A stretch of DNA of 64,000 nt, taken from Siphonodentalium dalli. Lineage: Eukaryota > Mollusca > Scaphopoda > Gadilida > Siphonodentaliidae. The DNA lies in the NCBI GenBank assembly GCA_032622095.1, contig CP136064.1, positions 133,183,129 through 133,247,128 on the forward strand. Reading direction: 5' to 3'. Numbering within the stretch: the first letter of the stretch is position 1; every line of letters begins with the position of its first letter. The notes below the pieces were generated by a model. It made no database searches. It was not told where the DNA came from and worked only from the letters and a program-made list of their open reading frames with translations. Positions 50,763 through 62,806 of the stretch are shown piece after piece. The position numbers were made by a program, and so were the translations under genes.

Positions 50763-53496
50763 CTTACCTTACGTTACATTACGTCTGTAGTGGACACTGG
50801 CGGTCTGCCACTGTATCCACCTCACATTGTGTTATTTCACCGTATTCCGGCGGCCGCATATCTAGACATATTTGGGTTATATGGTTGAAAACCAGTCACC
50901 AATTCCGCTTTATAGTCATACGTAACATCCTGATTTCTTCAATGATTATCTAGTCTGTTTTTGAATTGGTTTATATCTTCAGCATACACCACTTCGTCTG
51001 GTAGATTGTTCCAAGTACTGACCATACCTTGACTGAATGTGTGTTTTCTCACGTCACAGTTAGATCTTTCTTTGTACAGTTTATAGTTGTGGCCTCTGGT
51101 CCGAGAATCGGTGTTTCTTGTTAGAATGTTTGATACTTCCGGATCGTAGCAGTTGAATATTTTGAAACATTCGACATATCACCTCGGTGGCTTCTGTACA
51201 TCAGGGTTGGTAGTTCCATCTTTCTTAGCCTATCCTCGTATCCCATATCTTTTAGTCCTGGTACTAGTTTTGTTGCTCTCTTTTGAACTTTTTCCATTGG
51301 AACTGTGTTTATTTTAGATATGGTCTCCAAGCAGATTGAGCATATTCGAGTAATAGTCTTACCAGTCCTTTATATAGTTTTATCATTGTGGTATAGTCTA
51401 AGTAGGTGAATGATCTTCTGATGGTTCCAAGAACACTGTTGGCTTTCTGTATTTTTTCGTTTATGTGGTCTTCAAATGATAGATTTCTGTCTCTGGTTAC
51501 TCCTATGTCCTTTTCTTTTTCGACTTGTTTTAATTTACTTTCACTCCCATTCTTGTCTTTCAAGTTGTAATTTGGCTGGTACTCCTCTTTCCCAACATTC
51601 ATGACAACACATTTATCTGGATGGAATCTTCGTAACCAGTTGTTTGACCACATTTGGAGTTCATCACGATCGCTTTGCAGTATATCCATATCATTTTCCT
51701 CTGTTATCTCATTATAAATTTTTGTATCGTCTGCAAACAGCATCACTTCATATTTTACACATTCAGGTAAGTCATTGATATACAGGACAAACAGCAGTGG
51801 GCCAAGTACCCTAACCTGAGGGGTTCCGCTAATGACAGGATGTTTCTCTTGTGATTCCGTTTACTATGACTTTTTGTTTCCTTCCTGTTAGGAAATCTTG
51901 TATCCAGCCAAGGATGTTCCCTCCGTTGTTGTAACTACTAGTCTTCTGTATCAACCTCCTATGCGGGACGGTATCCAAGGCTTTCATATAGTCCATGTAT
52001 ACCACATGAGTTGGATGTCCGCTGTCCATAGATTTGGTCCATTTTCTAGTGTGTGTAGTAGCTGCAGTGTTGTAGACCTACATTTGATGCAACCAAACTG
52101 ACTTTTGCTGAATAACTTGTTGTTTACCATATGACCCATGATGTTATGTTCCCGTAAGAATCCCTCCATTACTTTGCCAACCACTGTCTTGTCAAGCTGA
52201 CTGGTCGATAGTTACTTGCCTTCTTTTTTTGACCTTTTTTGTTTTTCGCTGTTATATTGCAGCCTTCAATTCTTCCGGCAGTTTCATCATCCTCAAACTG
52301 TTGTTGTATATTGTTGATAGTGGCTTGCTCAGTTCCTTGGCGAGTTCTTTCACGATTCGATGGTGGAAACCATCTGTACCTTAAGACTTTGTTGGATTTA
52401 ATCTAGTTAGTCGTATTTCCACTGGCTCTGGTGTAATATCGTCCGTTGTTTCGAGTGATTCTTTGGTGTTATAAATGATTGTCTTGTCTCTGGTACTTCA
52501 CCATCTGGTTCAATTGTGAATACCTGGGATTTTTCTCTGTCACTTGTTGTTAGCGTCCCATCATGTTTTTCCAGATCCGATATTCCAGACTTGGTTTTGG
52601 TTTTGCTGGACACATAATTACAGAACTTTTTAGGGTTTGTTTCAGCTTGTTTTGCTATCTCCTTTTCTTTGTATATCTGATTTTGGCGTGTCATCTTCTT
52701 GACTTTATTCCTTAGCCTTGTGTATATGTAGTTATGTTCTTCCGTCTTGTTCTCTATGTATCTCGTCCATGCTCTATGTTTCTTCTTGATGGTGTTTATG
52801 GGTTCTTTGTTCAATGGTCTCCAGTTTTTTTCCATTGTCTGCTTTCTTTATTGGCACATGATTGTTAATTATTTCTTCAATGGTGAGTGCAAATCTTGTC
52901 AATTGTGCATTTATGTCATTTTCACAGTCTGATAGTATTTTCTTCCAGTCTATATCAAGCTCTTCTCTCATTTGCTCGTAGTTTCCTTCATCGTATAATT
53001 TGTGTGTGTGTTTGTGTCTCTTTGTCGATCTAACATTTGTATGTGAAGTCAAGCATGCAATGATCACTTTTTCCCAGATGATTTTTCACTTCTAAGTTAT
53101 GTATCATTTCTTCTTCCTTGGTAAGTACAACATCTAATATATTGATTTGCTGACCTTCTCTGTATCTCGTGGGTTTTCTCACATGCTTGTATAGATAATT
53201 TTCTGCTATAAAGCCATCACTTTTCTTCTCCTTTGATACAGTTGTTTTCCAGTTGATTTTTGGATAGTTAATATCTCCCATAAGTAGAATATGACTGTTC
53301 TTCTTTTCTTTACAAACTCTGTACAACAGCTGTTTTATCATTTTCTTCTGAACTCTTGTTTGGGCTCCTATATGGTACTCCAATGACAAGTCTGTCTCCT
53401 CTGTCTAGTGCTATTTTTATCTAAACTGCTTCATCGCATTCTTCTTTACCTATATCTTCCTCTGTCTTCAGATTTCTCGTAACGTATATTATTACT

Positions 53497-54281
53497 CAGT
53501 CTGAGTAAACTCATACCTAAATATTCATTACAACATTGAATATTAGGTCTGACGGATAACATCGCTATCTCATTTCCAAGTCCTCGGGATTCCGTAATCT
53601 GATTGATTGCGTAAATTATTTTCCGTCCAATGAAACCGTATGGGTTAATAAACAAGTGTTAGTGGGCGGAGACTCCCATAATGTCACCTCTAAATATAGT
53701 AACAGAGCGGAATTTCGTCGGTACGATTCCGATTAATTTGAAGGATGTGCTGGACCTGATAGATAGGCCTGCGTATGGTACCAACTTGGCCTCCCATAAA
53801 TATAAATAGAACTCACTCATGTCCGTGTATTTGATTTACTTTATTGTAACGTGGTTTGCAAATCAAATTATTTGTCGTAAAAAAGTCATCTGAAAGTTAA
53901 ACACCGAGGAAATGACTTACTTTTATGATTTTAAATAGTTCTAAAGGCGACTAAAGCATCATTTTTGATGACGACCTTAGTTTTTGCTCTCGGATGCAGC
54001 TTTCCCGTTGATGCAGCGAGTTCATCTCCCGAAAAAGAATAGTCGCACACACGACAAATATTATCTTCTGTAAGTTTATGTCGCGACACAGGGTTGATGA
54101 GTCGGCCATTGTTATTGCGAAGCACAACAAATAACACGTGGGAACACCTGTCAATCATCGATGTATTTTTTAAAATCCGTGACGTCATTTTGGGGAAGCT
54201 CTTCGCTGAATAGAAATGGTTTTGGCGACATTAGCTCCAGACTCTATATTTCAAATATAGAGTCGACGTTCACCCAGACTG
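53497..54281. mobile_element. 785-bp TIR element with perfect 9-bp target duplication
   Basis: The ends are CAGTCTGAGTAAAC at 53,497 and the complement of CAGTCTGGGTGAAC ending at 54,281, flanked by ATTATTACT (53,488-53,496 and 54,282-54,290). Removing the element and one copy joins LINE-B endonuclease codons in frame (GVII then YV). A 9-bp duplication suggests a Mutator-like group; the superfamily is unproven. It carries an 85-codon frame. Confidence 0.85.
53931..54188 (-). CDS. 85-codon ORF carried by the 785-bp element
   Basis: It starts MTSRILKNTSMIDRCSHVLF and contains NPVSRHKLTEDNICRVCDYS with a CxxC pair and KLHPRAKTKVVIKND near the end. A donor-like AAAA|GTAAGT follows just past the stop (about 53,917). 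It is the only long frame in the element. It may be a captured host or orphan-gene first exon or an element-encoded small protein. I recall similar N-termini in repeated invertebrate proteins but cannot name the family. Confidence 0.4.
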   Translation of the reverse strand: MTSRILKNTSMIDRCSHVLFVVLRNNNGRLINPVSRHKLTEDNICRVCDYSFSGDELAASTGKLHPRAKTKVVIKNDALVAFRTI

Positions 54282-54576
54282 ATTATTACTCCTCTTCATC
54301 TTTTAGATTCCAAATTTTTTTGAAAAAGCTGGTATCCTGCCATGTTGTAAGACGCCACATGTGGTGGCTCCTTCGTAGCTTTAGGCTTCGCTTCTGTAAC
54401 TGCTGTGACATCATATTCAAATTCTTTCGTCAAACATCTGAGTTCGTTGAGTTTGTTGCAGACGCCGTCTGCATTCAGTAAAATATTCTGCAATCACTCC
54501 ATCACGTGCATGTGATTTTCTGTGTGTTGTTAATGGAACGTATTTACATGTTTGTTGACTGACACTTTCATAGGAT

Positions 54577-57500
54577 TCAGTTTCCTGCCATGTCTTTTTT
54601 CTTGACTTTCTTCAATGTCCATGGAGGGCCCCGAACTAAATAGAACCACTCATCTAACTCGTCTGATTTCGTTTTTGCCTCTTCGGTGCATTTCTTCCTT
54701 TGACATGTCAGTGAGAATTGTATTTTCTCTTTGTGTTCCTTTAGTTTAGTGTTTGCTTTCAGGACATTATTCCTCAAGTCTTGTGTTTGTAGTGTCACTT
54801 TAAGAGGTCTGGGCTCATTTTCCTTCTCTGATCTTCTTCCAAGTCTAATGACAGTTTTCATGCACGTTTGTGTCTTTATGTCCTTCAACTCCAAGCTTAC
54901 TGCATAGATCATTGAATATGTTTGTGTCTGTTTCCTTCCTATCTTTCCCTTCTTCCTGCTTTGGCTCGCGATCGGGAATGTTGAAAGCAATTATATTCTT
55001 CTTTCTTCCATTATCGATTGCCTCTTGTTTCTTCTGTTCATTGAACACCATCACTTCGGTATCGGCTTGAAAATCTGGTGAATTCCTGCCGCTCTCTAAA
55101 TCAACAACTCTCTTCTTCATCTCTTTGTTCTTCATCTCTTTGAGTTCTCCTTCTATTTATTTGACTGGTATTGATACTGGTACATTCTTTTTCTTCTCCA
55201 TGTCTTCGACTCTCTTCCTCAATTCATTTATGTTCGTATCTGTTTCTAGTGTCGTTGCGTTTGTGCAGTTCTCCAGATCATCCACTTTCGTTTTCAACTG
55301 CGTGGTATCTGTTTCCATCTTATCTTGTCTGGCTTCCATTTTTAATAGTTTCCCTAGGATTTTAGTTGTGCCCATAATATTACAACTCTTACAGTACCAG
55401 TGGATTGTAGGTTACACTGGTGTAAATGTTTTCCATAGGCCTCAGTGCTAACGTTTTAGCGTATAGTGTTGGCAATATAAATGTTGGGTCCAAAATTTTC
55501 TTTAAATCTGAAAAATTGACATTTTGGGAAACTTTTTACACAAAAAAATCATGTCTGTCTAGCAGGGAATTCGCCTTTAAATCTTATGTTTTCGTAACTA
55601 GTGTCAGAACCGCATAAAAAAATACAGTCATATTTTAGACCACACCAAAAAATTCAAACTTCACTACAAAGGGTTAATTCCTGTGCCAATGGTTATTTTA
55701 CCTATGGGAAATCATAGGGAAGAGGTGTGATGATTTTTTTATGTGAAAAGCACACAAGGCTATTGACCAATCAGGGCCCAGTGTCTATTTTATTCTCTCC
55801 TATATATTCCTCCCGCATCCGCTAGATGTCACTCGGAACCTTATTTACACCAGTGTAACCTAAAGCGATAGCCCGCTTTTTCGCGGAATAATTGTAACTC
55901 CCTACATTTCTTCAGAATTGCCCATCAATGGAAAAAATGTGTTCAAAAACAATATCACTTCTGTGGTTCTTTATTTATCACACACAATTTAACCCCACCC
56001 TCTTTAACAAATTATTCATCAAAAAAACACAATTTTCCACCACCAGTCATGTTCAGGCCCCATTTTCACTCAGTTTTAGGGGTCTGGTGTTGCAAACTTG
56101 GATCAGCTATGGAAGACTGTTCAATATTCTTTCCATGAGAGAACTTCTGGTGATGTGAGGTCATTGAGTCCAGATCTGATCAGCTGAGCATCAAGCGCAT
56201 GACTTTATCAGCACATTGAAGAATAAAATATGACATTTTCAGGTCTGCAAGGGTGATCCAAGATAACTGGATGTGGGTGTATATTGAATTAGTTGAATAA
56301 AGATATGCTCTCTTTGAATTGCTGAAGCATTTTCTTAAATGTGTCCAAGTTTTAGTGCTATTAACCTTCAAATGACCATACCCACCAGTGGAAATGACAC
56401 ACTTTTATGATATATATCTGTATATCACTGGCTATAAAATCCAAAATACTTGTTAAATTAGGTTCTTATAACAATTGATATATGTGTCGTTGACATGCCC
56501 ATGTTATGGGTCATTTGCATTATCATGTGACTATTACCACCTTGAATTTTTTTGAAAGTACCTTGAAAAATTGGCATTTTTTATGAAAAATCTTACTATT
56601 TTTTTGGCTGATGTAAGTGAAAGAAGACATCAGCAGCAAGAATAGCCACATCAAGCATGAGATATTCATTGGACTGAAAGACCAGGCTCTGTAAAATGCA
56701 TTAAAATGCTTTAAAGTGACTCCCAGGAATCAAAAATGATAAAAAGCTATTTTTTCCCTTTATGTTACACTGGTGTAAATGTTTTCCATAGGCCTCAGTG
56801 CTAACGTTTTAGCGTATAGTGTTGGCAATATAAATGTTGGGTCCAAAATTTTCTTTAAATCTGAAAAATTGACATTTTGGGAAACTTTTTACACAAAAAA
56901 ATCATGTCTGTCTAGCAGGGAATTCGCCTTTAAATCTTATGTTTTCGTAACTAGTGTCAGAACCGCATAAAAAAATACAGTCATATTTTAGACCACACCA
57001 AAAAATTCAAACTTCACTACAAAGGGTTAATTCCTGTGCCAATGGTTATTTTACCTATGGGAAATCATAGGGAAGAGGTGTGATGATTTTTTTATGTGAA
57101 AAGCACACAAGGCTATTGACCAATCAGGGCCCAGTGTCTATTTTATTCTCTCCTATATATTCCTCCCGCATCCGCTAGATGTCACTCGGAACCTTATTTA
57201 CACCAGTGTAACCTAAAGCGATAGCCCGCTTTTTCGCGGAATAATTGTAACTCCCTACATTTCTTCAGAATTGCCCATCAATGGAAAAAATGTGTTCAAA
57301 AACAATATCACTTCTGTGGTTCTTTATTTATCACACACAATTTAACCCCACCCTCTTTAACAAATTATTCATCAAAAAAGCACAATTTTCCACCACCAGT
57401 CATGTTCAGGCCCCATTTTCACTCAGTTTTAGGGGTCTGGTGTTGCAAACTTGGATCAGCTATGGAAGACTGTTCAATATTCTTTCCATGAGAGAACTTC

Positions 57501-58743
57501 TGGTGAAGTGAGGTCATTGAGTCCAGATCTGATCAGCTGAGCATCAAGCGCATGACTTTATCAGCACATTGAAGAATAAAATATGACATTTTCAGGTCTG
57601 CAAGGGTGATCCAAGATAACTGGATGTGGGTGTATATTGAATTAGTTGAATAAAGATATGCTCTCTTTGAATTGCTGAAGCATTTTCTTAAATGTGTCCA
57701 AGTTTTAGTGCTATTAACCTTCAAATGACCATACCCACCAGTGGAAATGACACACTTTTATATGATATATATCTGTATATCACTGGCTATAAAATCCAAA
57801 ATACTTGTTAAATTAGGTTCTTATAACAATTGATATATGTGTCGTTGACATGCCCATGTTATGGGTCATTTGCATTATCATGTGACTATTACCACCTTGA
57901 AATTTTTTGAAAGTACCTTGAAAAATTGGCATTTTTTATGAAAAATCTTACTATTTTTTTGGCTGATGTAAGTGAAAGAAGACATCAGCAGCAAGAATAG
58001 CCACATCAAGCATGAGATATTCATTGGACTGAAAGACCAGGCTCTGTAAAATGCATTAAAATGCTTTAAAGTGACTCCCAGGAATCAAAAATGATAAAAA
58101 GCTATTTTTTCCCTTTAGGTTACACTGGTGTAAATGTTTTCCATAGGCCTCAGTGCTAACGTTTTAGCGTATAGTGTTGGCAATATAAATGTTGGGTCCA
58201 AAATTTTCTTTAAATCTGAAAAATTGACATTTTGGGAAACTTTTTACACAAAAAAATCATGTCTGTCTAGCAGGGAATTCGCCTTTAAATCTTATGTTTT
58301 CGTAACTAGTGTCAGAACCGCATAAAAAAATACAGTCATATTTTAGACCACACCAAAAAATTCAAACTTCACTACAAAGGGTTAATTCCTGTGCCAATGG
58401 TTATTTTACCTATGGGAACTCATAGGGAAGAGGTGTGATGATTTTTTTATGTGAAAAGCACACAAGGCTATTGACCAATCAGGGCCCAGTGTCTATTTTA
58501 TTCTCTCCTATATATTCCTCCCGCATTATTTACACCAGTGTAACCTGTAGAGTCTTCACTGCTCTGTTCTTGCAAGAATGAATATACATTCTTCTGTACT
58601 TTCTGACATTTTGCATGGAACCAGATGTCACACATCAGACACGCCAGCACTTGATCCTTTTGGTTGACTTGTTTGTTACAACTTCCACATTTTATTGGTG
58701 CGGGTGTGTCCTCGTTTTCCTTTGTTTCTTCTTTCTCTGCCAT
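54577..58743 (-). pseudogene. LINE-B second ORF: PHD finger, coiled coil, RRM-like domain (split by 3.1-kb insertion)
   Basis: The start MAEKEETKENEDTPAPIKCG at 58,743 is followed by C-x2-C-x11-C-x2-C-x4-H-x2-C, and after the insertion (55,410-58,545) by W-x-C-x2-C, completing a C4HC3 PHD-type finger. Next come heptad-like segments (KMEARQDKMETD.., INELRKRVEDMEKKK, EMKKRVVDLESG). An RRM-like region has IIAFNIPDRE (about 55,000), FNDLCSKLGVE, VIRLGRR..RPLKVTLQ and a terminal LVRGPPWTLKKVKKK. This PHD + coiled-coil + RGPPW layout matches ORF1 proteins of CR1-like LINEs, which bind nucleic acid in the retrotransposition particle. One or more frameshifts occur at about 55,140 and 54,870. It lies 80 bp downstream of the SGNH-like ORF. 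Confidence 0.8.
55410..58545. mobile_element. 3.1-kb insertion: tandem array of TIR-bounded units, 4-bp duplication
   Basis: The outer ends are GGTTACACTGGTGTAAAT and its complement, flanked by TGTA (55,406-55,409 and 58,546-58,549). Inside is a 1,353-1,355-bp tandem repeat: 2.3 near-identical copies starting at 55,410, 56,763 and about 58,118. Each copy is a segment of about 450 bp closed by ATTTACACCAGTGTAACC, then a 900-bp linker. The last segment has a short deletion before its terminus. Short frames inside recur unchanged only because the repeats are recent. No transposase. Confidence 0.9.
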
Positions 58744-58825
58744 TTTCTTGTGTTATTAGGGTGACTGGGCAATCTCGATCTCCCTTCTTTTGTGCAATGA
58801 GTGACTGAGCTACGCGATCTCTCTA

Positions 58826-61800
58826 TTGCATTATTTTCCTGATAAATTGGTGCAGGCGTAGTAACCCGAGGCGTGATATATTACTGTCTGAGTGTATACC
58901 ATCAGTTGTTGTTCCTTTATAGTCCTTTCGTTCTCTCTGTTTACCTACGAACATGCCATTGGAACTTATTCCCTTTTCCTTATTCCTTATTTTTTTAAAT
59001 GTCGCTTTCGACCGATTTGACGGCATGGGTTGGTGGCCGGCCCCAAATACCACCTAGAAACACCCCGACCCCCCACCCATCACCCCGACCCCCCACCCAT
59101 CACCCACGGGGGGTGCCACCCCGAGTGGGTGAAAATGGGGTATGGACCATTTTCGAGAACGGAAAGGATTTCGACCGATTTGACGGCATGGGTGTGTGAC
59201 CGGCCCCAAATACCACCTAGAAACGCCCGACCCCCCCCACCCATCACCCCCGGGGGTGCCACCCGAGGGGGTGAAAATATGGGGTATGGACCATTTTTGA
59301 GAACGGAAACGATTTCGACCGATTTGACGGAATGGGTGGGTGGCCGGCCCCATATACCACCTAGAAACACCCCCACCCCCACCCATCGCCCCCGGGGGTG
59401 CCACCCCGAGGTGGTGAAATGGGGTATGGAACATTTTCGAGAACGGTAAGGATTTCGACCGATGTGACGGCATGGGTGGGTGGCCGGCTCCAAATACCAC
59501 ATAGAAACACCCGACCCCCCCCCCCCCACCATCACCCCGGGGGTGCCACCCCGAGGGGGTGAAAATGGGGTATGGACCATTTTCGAGAACGGTAAGGATT
59601 TCGACCGATTTGACGGCATGGGTGGGTGGCCGGCCCCAAATACCACCTAGAAACACCCCGACCCCCACCCATCACCCCCGGGGGGTGCCACCCCGAGGGG
59701 GTGAAAATGGGGTATGGACCATTTTCGAGAACGGAAAGGATTTCGACCAATTTGACGGCATTGGTGGGTGGCCGGCCCCAAATACCACCTAGAAACACCC
59801 CAAACCATCACCCCCGGGGGTGCCACCCCGAGGTGGTGAAAATTGGGTGTGGACCATTTTCGAGCACGGAAAGGATTTCGACCGATTTGACGGCATGGTT
59901 GGGTGGCCGGCCCCAAATACCATCTAGAAACACCCCGACCCCCCTATAGTATATAGGTAGTAACCCCCCACCACCCCATCCCGCCTCCCATAGTATCTTA
60001 TGCGCCGCAGGCGCTCGTATATAGGTAGTACCCACCCACCACCCCATCCCGCCACCCATAGTTTCTTATGCGCCGCAGGCGCTCGTATATAGGTAGTACC
60101 AAATCCACCACCCCATCCCGCCACCCTTAGTATCGTATGCGCCGCAGGCGCTCGTATATAGGTAGTACCCACCCATCATCCCATCCCGCCACCCATAGTA
60201 TCTTATGCGCCGCAGGCGCTCGTATATAGGTGTGTACTATCAGTATACGAGCGCCTGCGGCGCATAAAATACTATGGGTGGCGGGATGGGGTGGTGGGTG
60301 AGTACTACCACTATACGAGCGCCTGCGGCGCATAAGATACTATGAGTGGCGGGATGGGGTGGTGGGTGGGTACTACCAGTATACCTATATAACCACTATG
60401 GGTGGTGGGATGTGGTGGTGGGTGGGTACTATATACTATGGGTGGCGGGATGGAGTGGTGGTGGGTACTACCTATATACGAGCGCCTGCGGCGCATAAGA
60501 TATTATGGTGGCGGGATGGGATGATGGGTGGGTACTATGCCTATATACGAGCGCCTGCGGCGCATAATATACTATGGGTGGCGGGATGGGGTGGTGGGTG
60601 GGTATTACCTATATACGAGCGCCCGCGGCGCATAAGATACTATGGGTGGCGGGATGGGGTGCTGGGTGGCTACTACATATGTACCCACCACCCCATCCCG
60701 CCACCCATAGTATCTTATGCGCCGCGGGCGCTCGTATATAGGTAATACCCACCTACCACCCCATCCCGCCACACATATTCTCTTATGCGCCGCAGGCGCT
60801 CGAATATTGGTAAGTAAACACCCACCACCCCATCCCGCAACCCATAGTATCTTATGCGCCGCAGGCGCTCGTATATAGGTGTGTACTACCAGTATACGGC
60901 GCCTGCGGCGCATACAATACTATGGGTGGCGGGATGGGGTGGTGGGTGAGTACTACCACTATACGAGCGCCTGCGGCGCATAAGATACTATGGGTGACGG
61001 GATGGGGTGGTGGGTGGGTACTACCAGTATACCCATATAACCACTATGGGTGGCGGGATGTGGTGGTGGGTGGGTACTATATACTATATGGGTGGCGGGA
61101 TGGAGTGGTGAATGGGTACTACCTATATACGAGCGCCTGCGGCGCATAAGATATTATGGGTGGCGGGATGGGATGATGGGTGGGTACTATACATATATAC
61201 GAGCGCCTGCGGCGCATAATATAATATGGGTGGCGGGATGGGGTGGTGGGTGGGTATTACCTATATACGAGCGCCCGCGGCGCATAAGATACTATGGGTG
61301 GCGGGATGGGGTGCTGGGTGGCTACTACATATGTACCCACCAGTATATATACGTATGGGTGGCGGGATGGGGTGGTGTGTGGGTACTACCAGTATACGAG
61401 CGCCTGTTGCGCATAAGATACTATGGGTGGCGGGATGGGGTGCTGGGTGGCTACTACATATGTACCCACCAGTATATATATACGTATGGGTGGCGGGATG
61501 GGGTGGTGGGTGGGTACTACCAGTATACGAGCGCCGGTGGCGCATAAGATACTATGGGTGGCGGGATGGGGTGGTGGGTGGGTACTACCTATATACCACG
61601 CCATCCCGGCCACCCACCCATGCCGTCAAATCGGTCGAAATCCTTACCGGTCTCGAAAATGGTCCATACCCCATTTTCACCCCCTCGGGTGGCACCCCCG
61701 GGGGTGATGGGTGGGGGGTCGGGTTGTTTCTATGTGATATTTGGGGCCGGCCACCCACCCATGCCGTCAAATCGGTCGAAATCCTTTCCGTTCTCGAAAA

Positions 61801-62575
61801 TGGTCCATACCCCATTTCCACCCCCTCGGGGTGGCACCCCCCCCCCCCCTCCGGGGGGTGATGGGTGGGTTCGGGGTGTTTCTATGTGGTATTTGGGACC
61901 GGCCACCCACCCATGCCGTCAAATCGGTCGAAAGTGACATTTTTAAAAATAAGGAATAAGGAATAGGGAATAAGTTCCAAATGTCATGTTCGTTGCTTAC
62001 CTTTAGTTTTGTCTTGCAGTAGTAAAGCTGGTCGTTACTAATTTTAGGAAGATCAGTTCTGTTCAGCTATTTTGCTTTGCTGCATTCAGTTGTATAATCT
62101 TTGATTCAAGTGTTTTGTCTAATTCACCGTCACCATTTATTTCCTTGTAGTATTTTTCGTTCCACATTGTGGCAGAATAGAATTTACATTCAAGGAAATA
62201 TACTTCTGCTGATTGATTGATACTGTGAGTACGAGTCTTCAGAGATCTGTTGAATGCTCTTCTGTCTGAGATCAACTCTTCTTCTTTCTATTTGCATGAG
62301 CTCGCTGGTTCCAAACCAGTAAATTACAAGTGGCCGTGTACTTCCTTTTATTTGTTTCTGTATTTTCTTTTCAAGCTGTTTTGTGTCAGCTGCCGTTGCT
62401 CCTTTTCATAGATTACTTCAACAGTAATTTTCTCTTTCGCTTGCAGAAGATGTCTGCGTTTACTATCAGCTACAATGATTACTTTTCGTCTTCGTGTGCT
62501 TTGATACTGGTATCTTCTCTCTAGTCTCTCAATCCGTCTCTTCTCCTGTTTAGTTTTCCTCGTGGTGTTTGCCAT
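58826..62575 (-). pseudogene. LINE-B first ORF: SGNH-hydrolase-like protein (split by 3.05-kb insertion)
   Basis: It starts MANTTRKTKQEKRRIERLER at 62,575. A basic N-terminus is followed by RRRKVIIVADSKRRHLL, where ADS fits the GDS-type block I of SGNH hydrolases. Decayed middle blocks include FYSATMWNEKYYKEINGDGE and SKIIQLNAA. After the insertion (58,947-61,993) it ends KDYKGTTTDGIHSDSNISRL, the D-G-x-H catalytic block, then LGLLRLHQFIRKIMQ and a stop at about 58,823. Without the insertion and one target copy the frame is continuous at the junction (KLKVS then RERKD). Stops and a frameshift near 62,340-62,280 inactivate it. SGNH esterase-like domains occur in ORF1 of some CR1 LINEs. Here the domain is a separate ORF upstream of the PHD ORF. 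Confidence 0.7.
58947..61993. mobile_element. GC-rich 3.05-kb palindromic satellite element, 9-bp duplication
   Basis: The ends are ACGAACATG..TTGGAACTTATTCCC and their complement. The flanks are TGTTTACCT (58,938-58,946) and TGCTTACCT (61,994-62,002), one mismatch. From left to right: seven direct A units of about 143 bp (59,011-59,945, with CGACCGATTTGACGG and GGTATGGACCATTTTCGAGA); about nineteen B units of about 66 bp in alternating blocks (4 reverse, 5 forward, 3 reverse, 7 forward), each with a GCGCCTGCGGCGC palindrome and GGTGGCGGGATGGGGTGGTG; then two and a partial A units inverted (61,600-61,940). Long open frames on both strands follow from unit lengths and are not genes. Confidence 0.9.
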
Positions 62576-62806
62576 TTATTTTATCTGTGAAAATGGTGAC
62601 GGATTTACAAACATAAAACATTCAGTCAAAACTGACATTAATAATTCAAATACACAATATACATATATAAATCAATGTCAATTTTCATTTTGCCCCATTT
62701 TTAGCTTCAGATTGTTTGCTTAGATGGGAATACGATGTGGATTTTCCAATTATTTTATCTCTGCGAGAAATCTTGCGTCCGCCATGTCCACCGGAAGTTA
62801 CAAAAC

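Larger units (their letters stand above)
50939..54493 (-). pseudogene. LINE-B ORF2: endonuclease and reverse transcriptase
   Basis: From its start at about 54,493: NILLNADGVCNKLNELR, DVTAVTEAKPK and RGVII (split by the 785-bp insertion), then YVTRNLK, RLVIGVPYRSPN, ILLMGDINYPKINW (about 53,280) and KSDHCMLDF (about 53,065), the last being the catalytic SDH of AP-like endonucleases. The linker is NPKKFCNYV. RT: VYMDYMKALDTVPHRRLI, ILGWIQDFLTGRKQKVIVNG, FADD (about 51,730), WLRRFHPDKC, LLEYAQSAWRPY, KVQKRATKLVPGL, and ending FKNRLDNH with stop at 50,939. Multiple frameshifts and stops separate the blocks, so the copy is dead. The SGIPQGSVLGPLL-type region near 51,790-51,840 is present but frameshifted. 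Confidence 0.85.
50763..62806 (-). mobile_element. LINE-B, near full-length three-ORF LINE with three nested insertions
   Basis: It spans 12.0 kb but only about 5.1 kb without its three insertions. It is bracketed by an imperfect 15-bp duplication (CATATATGAATTTGC at 50,748 and CATATGCGATATTGC at 62,807; 11 of 15 match). Order on the minus strand: 5' leader (about 62,800-62,580), SGNH-like ORF, PHD/coiled-coil/RRM-like ORF, endonuclease-RT ORF, short 3' UTR and a degenerate GTAA-type tail near 50,763-50,790. CR1-superfamily affinity is inferred from the RT and ORF1 motifs. Confidence 0.8.

Noticed and set aside
55426-58325. 63- and 76-codon frames repeated three times as a conserved gene family
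   Set aside because: They are carried by recent 1.35-kb tandem copies and show no domain; repetition, not selection, explains the identity.
59030-61937. Long open frames (up to 211 codons) on both strands
   Set aside because: Periodic translations of the 143-bp and 66-bp satellite units, present in both strands and several frames; no domain.
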